64,000 bases of DNA from Coregonus clupeaformis (taxonomy: Eukaryota > Chordata > Actinopteri > Salmoniformes > Salmonidae). Both the position numbers and the translations under genes were made by a program. The DNA is taken from assembly GCF_020615455.1 (NCBI RefSeq), contig NC_059203.1:47926515-47990514 (forward strand), read 5' to 3'. Shown one piece after another: positions 60,065-64,000 of this stretch. Below the pieces are notes generated by a model, which ran no database searches, had not been told where the DNA came from, and saw only the letters and a program-made list of their open reading frames with translations. How positions within the stretch are numbered: the first letter of the stretch is position 1; each line of letters starts with the position of its first letter.

Positions 60065-61657
60065 CAGTGGGGAAAAAAAGTATTTAGTCAGCCACCAATT
60101 GTGCAAGTTCTCCCACTTAAAAAGATGAGAGAGGCCTGTAATTTTCATCATAGGTACACGTCAACTATGACAGACAAAATGAGAAAAAAAATCCAGAAAA
60201 TCACATTGTAGGATTTTTTATGAATTTATTTGCAAATTATGGTGGAAAATAAGTATTTGGTCACCTACAAACAAGCAAGATTTCTGGCTCTCACAGACCT
60301 GTAACTTCTTCTTTAAGAGGCTCCTCTGTCCTCCACTCGTTACCTGTATTAATGGCACCTGTTTGAACTTGTTATCAGTATAAAAGACACCTGTCCACAA
60401 CCTCAAACAGTCACACTCCAAACTCCACTATGGCCAAGACCAAAGAGCTGTCAAAGAACACCAGAAACTAAATTGTAGACCTGCACCAGGCTGGGAAGAC
60501 TGAATCTGCAATAGGTAAGCAGCTTGGTTTGAAGAAATCAACTGTGGGAGCAATTATTAGGAAATGGAAGACATACAAGACCACTGATAATCTCCCTCGA
60601 TCTGGGGCTCCACGCAAGATCTCACCCCATGGGGGTCAAAATGATCACAAGAACGGTGAGCAAAAATCCCAGAACCACACGGGGGGGACCTAGTGAATGA
60701 CCTGCAGAGAGCTGGGACCAAAGTAACAAAGCCTACCATCAGTAACACACTACTCAAATCCTGCAGTGCAAGACGTGTCCCCCTGCTTAAGCCAGTACAT
60801 GTCCAGGCCCGTCTGAAGTTTGCTAGAGTGCATTTGGATGATCCAGAAGAGGATTGGGAGAATGTCATATGGTCAGATGAAACCAAAATATAACTTTTTG
60901 GTAAAAACTCAACTCGTCGTGTTTGGAGGACAAAGAATGCTGAGTTGCATCCAAAGAACACCATACCTACTGTGAAGCATGGGGGTGGAAACATCATGCT
61001 TTGGGGCTGTTTTTCTGCAAAGGGACCAGGACGACTGATCCGTGTAAAGGAAAGAATGAATGGGGCCATGTATCGTGAGATTTTGAGTGAAAACCTCCTA
61101 CCATCAGTAAGGGCATTGAAGATGAAACGTGGCTGGGTCTTTCAGCATGACAATGATCCCAAACACACCGCCCGGGCAACGAAGGAGTGGCTTCGTAAGA
61201 AGCATTTCAAGGTCCTGGAGTGGCCTAGCCAGTCTCCAGATCTCAACCCCATAGAAAATCTTTGGAGGGGAGTTGAAAGTCCGTGTTGCCCAGCGACAGC
61301 CCCAAAACATCACTGCTCTAGAGGAGATCTGCATGGAGGAATGGGCCAAAATATCAGCAACAGTGTGTGAAAACCTTGTGAAGACTTACAGAAAACGTTT
61401 GACATGTGTCATTGCCAACAAAGGGTATATAACAAAGTATTGAGAAACTTTTGTTATTGACCAAATACTTATTTTCCACCATAATTTGCAAATAAATTCA
61501 TTAAAAATCCTACAATGTGATTTTCTGGATTTTTTTTCCTCATTCTGTCTGTCATAGTTGACGTGTACCTATGATGAAAATTACAGGCCTCTCTCATCTT
61601 TTTAAGTGGGAGAACTTGCACAATTGGTGGCTGACTAAATACTTTTTTTCCCCACTG
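60065..61657 (+). mobile_element. Tc1-like element, full length, nested
   Basis: Ends CAGTGGGGAAAAAAAGTATT and TACTTTTTTTCCCCACTG with TA outside both (60063-60064, 61658-61659). Inner copies of the CCTGTAATTTTCATCATAGG type occur near both ends. Length is 1,593 bp. It is inserted in the tail of the Tc1 fragment 59468-61761. Confidence 0.94.
60430..61443 (+). pseudogene. Tc1-like transposase, full length with stops and frameshifts
   Basis: Plus strand from ATG 60430 (MAKTKELSKNTRN) to TGA 61441-61443. A TAA interrupts codon 14. The head continues with IVDLHQAGKTESAIGKQLGL and STVGAIIRKW, then RSGAPRKISPHG, where an indel shifts the frame. The stretch 60693-60893 carries MNDLQRAGTKVTKPTISNTL and the first catalytic site VIWSDETKI, ending at a TAA. 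From 60945 the frame holds IPTVKHGGGNIMLWGCFSAK, QHDNDPKHTARATKEWLRKK and SPDLNPIENLWR. After that an extra G near 61268 shifts the C-terminus. All three catalytic acids are present, but at least four lesions break the frame. Confidence 0.9.
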
Positions 61658-61763
61658 TATCTAATATTAGGTTTTGGTTGAAGATCTGATAACATTCAGT
61701 ATCACAAATATGCAAAAGTCGAGAAAATTAGAAAGGGGGCAAATACTTTTTCATAGCACTGTA

Positions 61764-62659
61764 TATCAGTCATCATAAAATCTGCTCCTGCATTCATCCC
61801 AGTCAACAGCAACGGAGCATTGGGGTAGGTGCATGTCTGACATCAATGTGTGCACAATTACCATGATAATTGAATATGGTCAATAAAAAATTAACAAATA
61901 AACAACATAAACATACTGTTGACACGTAGGCTATAGTGTATTGGAATGTTTTGCCTTGTGTGGTAGGTTTTGTGGGTTTTGACACTCTTATGTAGGTGTC
62001 ATAGCCAGCCATAAAATAACGCAATATATGTCACAAAAGGTCTAAATACATGTGTTGTGACAGTGTTATGACCATATTATTACAGGTTATGACAAGTTAT
62101 GTCAGCTGTTATGACATATTATGACATGGTTATATTGTATAACTGCCATAATTTTGCCTTGGCAGCAGCTAATGGGGATCCATAATAAATACAAATACAA
62201 ATGTCATAACATGTTATGATGCTGGGTGCCAAGTAAAGTGTTACCGAATAGGGTATCTTCCAGTTATAAAAATACGATAAAATACCGAATATGCTATTCA
62301 ATGGCACGAATCGTCAACATGATTGCTTTGAATAAGTCATTGCAAATCTACTCCCCCATGTAGTGGATTGCCTGAAATGACATTTACGACCAGATAATGC
62401 TTTTATGAGGTGCACAAAGGCCATACCTTCTAGCTTCCCTTCCCATTCATCTCTCTGGCCTCCAATGTGCAATTCTATCATTGTGTATTATTTAAACTAT
62501 TATATTGAATATGACTGAAATGTCAAATGCTTTAGGGGACGGTTCCTGTAGTCATTGGCCCCAATGGCCATAGAGCTCTACTATTACTCTACTACAAAAA
62601 CGATATAATGTATATTTAAAATAATATAATATTTTTTTTTTAAAGCCACAATCTATATA
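61764..62659. other. non-coding DNA with a retroposon tail relic
   Basis: 62040-62230 is rich in GTTATGACA/TGTCATAA words. Between them, GGCAGCAGCTAATGGGGATC followed by ATAATAAATACAAATAC (about 62160-62200) is a tail seen on many salmonid LINE/SINE copies. Nothing else was recognised. Confidence 0.4.
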
Positions 62660-64000
62660 CACAACCGGTCAAAAGTTTTAGAACACCTACTCATCCAAGG
62701 TTTTTTATTTATTTTGTAGAATAATAGTGAAGACATCAAAACTATGAAATGACACATATGGAATCATGTAGTAACCAATAAAGTGTTAAACAAATCAAAA
62801 TATAGTTTATATTTTAAGAGTCTCCCTTTGCCTTGATGACACCTTTGCACACTCTTGGTATTCTCTCAACCACCTTCAAGAAGTAGTCACCTGGAATGCA
62901 TTTGAATTAACAGGTGTGCCTTCTTAAAATATATCTTGTGGAATTTCTTTCCTACTTAATGTGTTTGAGCCAGTCAGTTGTGTTGTGACAAGGTAGGGGG
63001 GTATACAGAAGATAGCCCTATTTGGTAAAAGACGAACTCCATATTATGGCAAGAACACCTCAAATAAGCAAAGAGAAACGACAGTCCATCATTACTTTAA
63101 GACATGAAGGTCAGTCAATACGGAACATTTCAAGAACTTTGAAAGTTTCTTCAAGTGCAGTCGCAAAAACCATCAAGCACTATGATGAAATTGGCTCTCA
63201 TGAGGACCGCCACAGGAATGGAAGACCCAGAGTTACCTCTGCTGCAGAGGATAAGTTCATTAGACTTACCAGCCTTAGAAATTGCGGCCCAAATAAATGC
63301 TTCACAGAGTTCTAGTAACAGACACATCAACTGTTCAGAGGAGACTGGTGGAATCAGGCCTTCATGGTCGAATTGCTGCAAAGAAACCACCACTAAAGGA
63401 CACCAATAAGAAGAAGAGACTTGCTTGGCCAAGAAACACGAGCAATGGACATTAGACCGGTGTAAATCTGTCCTTTGGTCTGGAGTCCAAATTTGAGATT
63501 TTTGGTTCCAACCACCGTGTCTTTGTGAGATGAGGTGTGGGTGAACGGATGATCTCCGCATATGTTTTTCCCACCGTAAAGCATGGAGGAGGGGGTGTTA
63601 TTGTGTGGGGGTGCTTTGCTGGTGACACTGTCTGTGATTTATTTAGAATTCAAGGCACACTTAACCAGCATGGCTACCACAGCATTCTGTAGCGATACGC
63701 CATCCCATCTGGTATGGCCTTAGTGGGACTATCATTTGTTTTTCAACAGGACAATGACCCAACACACCTACAGACTGTGTAAGGGCTATTTTACCAAGAA
63801 GGAGAGTGATGGAGTACTGCATCAGATGACCTGGCCTCCACAATCCCCCCGACCTCAACCAAATTGAGATGGTTTGGGATGAGTCGGACCACAGAGTGAA
63901 GGAAAAGCAGCCAACAAGTGCTCAGCATATGTGGGAACTCCTTCAAGACTGTTGGAAAAGCATTTCAGGTGAAGCTGGTTGAGAGAATGCCAAGTGTGTA
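62660..64000 (+). mobile_element. Tc1-like element, cut by the window edge
   Basis: Starts CACAACCGGTCAAAAGTTTT after TA (62658-62659), the left end of a well-known fish Tc1 family (ACCGGTCAAAAGTTT). The transposase follows on the plus strand. The right end lies beyond the window. Confidence 0.85.
63046..64000 (+). pseudogene. Tc1-like transposase remnant, incomplete
   Basis: Plus strand from ATG 63046: MARTPQISKEKRQSIITLRH, then ISRTLKVSSSAVAKTIKHYD, a helix-turn-helix head, and RNGRPRVTSAAEDKFIRL. The frame breaks after about 85 codons (NKCFTEF then a stop). Later coding relics appear in other frames: the region around 63465-63500 should hold the first catalytic site but is shifted, and HGGGGVIVWGCFAGD-like sequence lies near 63581-63625. 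QQDNDP-like sequence lies near 63745 and NQIEMVWDE-like sequence near 63857-63880. The C-terminus is outside the window. It is a decayed copy with several indels. Confidence 0.85.

Larger units (their letters stand above)
59468..61761 (+). mobile_element. Tc1-like element, 5'-truncated, interrupted by another Tc1
   Basis: Related to the 38860-40429 family. It begins abruptly in the catalytic domain (GTCAAGCATGGTGGTGG) and ends at 61761 with TACTTTTTCATAGCACTG followed by TA. A second Tc1 (60065-61657) is inserted at a TA in its 3' untranslated part. The left inverted end and the N-terminal half of the transposase are missing. Confidence 0.85.

Overview
The window looks like a large, repeat-packed stretch of a salmonid fish genome. 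The evidence is the density and type of repeats: several Tc1-like transposon families (including the family behind the Sleeping Beauty reconstruction), tRNA-derived SINEs ending in the fish tail that carries 'GGATAAGAGCGTCTGC', fish LINEs of at least three kinds, short palindromic elements, and very long CT/CA microsatellites. Naming salmonid rather than another teleost is inference from these families.

The only host coding sequence I can support is two exons on the minus strand, at 22391-22435 and 5224-5365. In that order they join in frame and encode the segment upstream of the VWA domain of a voltage-gated calcium channel alpha-2/delta subunit, closest from memory to CACNA2D2. Most of the window is therefore probably intron of this gene: a 17.0 kb intron between the two exons, part of the next intron at 1-5223, and either a >41 kb intron or 5' region at 22436-64000. 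I recognised no further exon.

Layout. 1-6700: intronic DNA with three MITEs and microsatellites. 6710-13096: a Tc1-like element split by a ~5 kb Ty3/gypsy chromovirus with two LTRs and a GAGAT target duplication. 13571-14488: a hAT-derived short element keeping only a BED-finger segment. 16937-20013: a 3 kb array of a 19-bp repeat. 21229-22161: a 30-bp array next to the short exon. 23259-23875: a huge CT tract. 25507-27846: a Sleeping Beauty-type Tc1 with another Tc1 inside. 28.1-37 kb: CA and CT/GA tracts, SINE pieces and a MITE carrying a Tc1. 37911-41145: a hAT-like shell containing a Tc1 and two SINE pieces. 42097-46513: a nearly complete APE-type LINE. 47380-49006: a nearly intact Sleeping Beauty-type Tc1. 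50266-51560: a truncated Tc1. 51.6-57.5 kb: three LINE fragments, one an L1-like insertion with a 15-bp target duplication and a Tc1 inside. 57.7-62 kb: the left end of a hAT, a MITE, and a Tc1 nested in a Tc1. 62660 to the end: another Tc1 cut by the window edge.

No multi-gene system was found. The very long open frames at 16.7-20.2 kb are a property of the 19-bp repeat. The interest lies in nested insertions whose target duplications can be read directly, in the higher-order structure of the two minisatellites, and in one Tc1 copy whose transposase appears to be broken mainly by a single early frameshift. All alignments and copy counts were made by eye.
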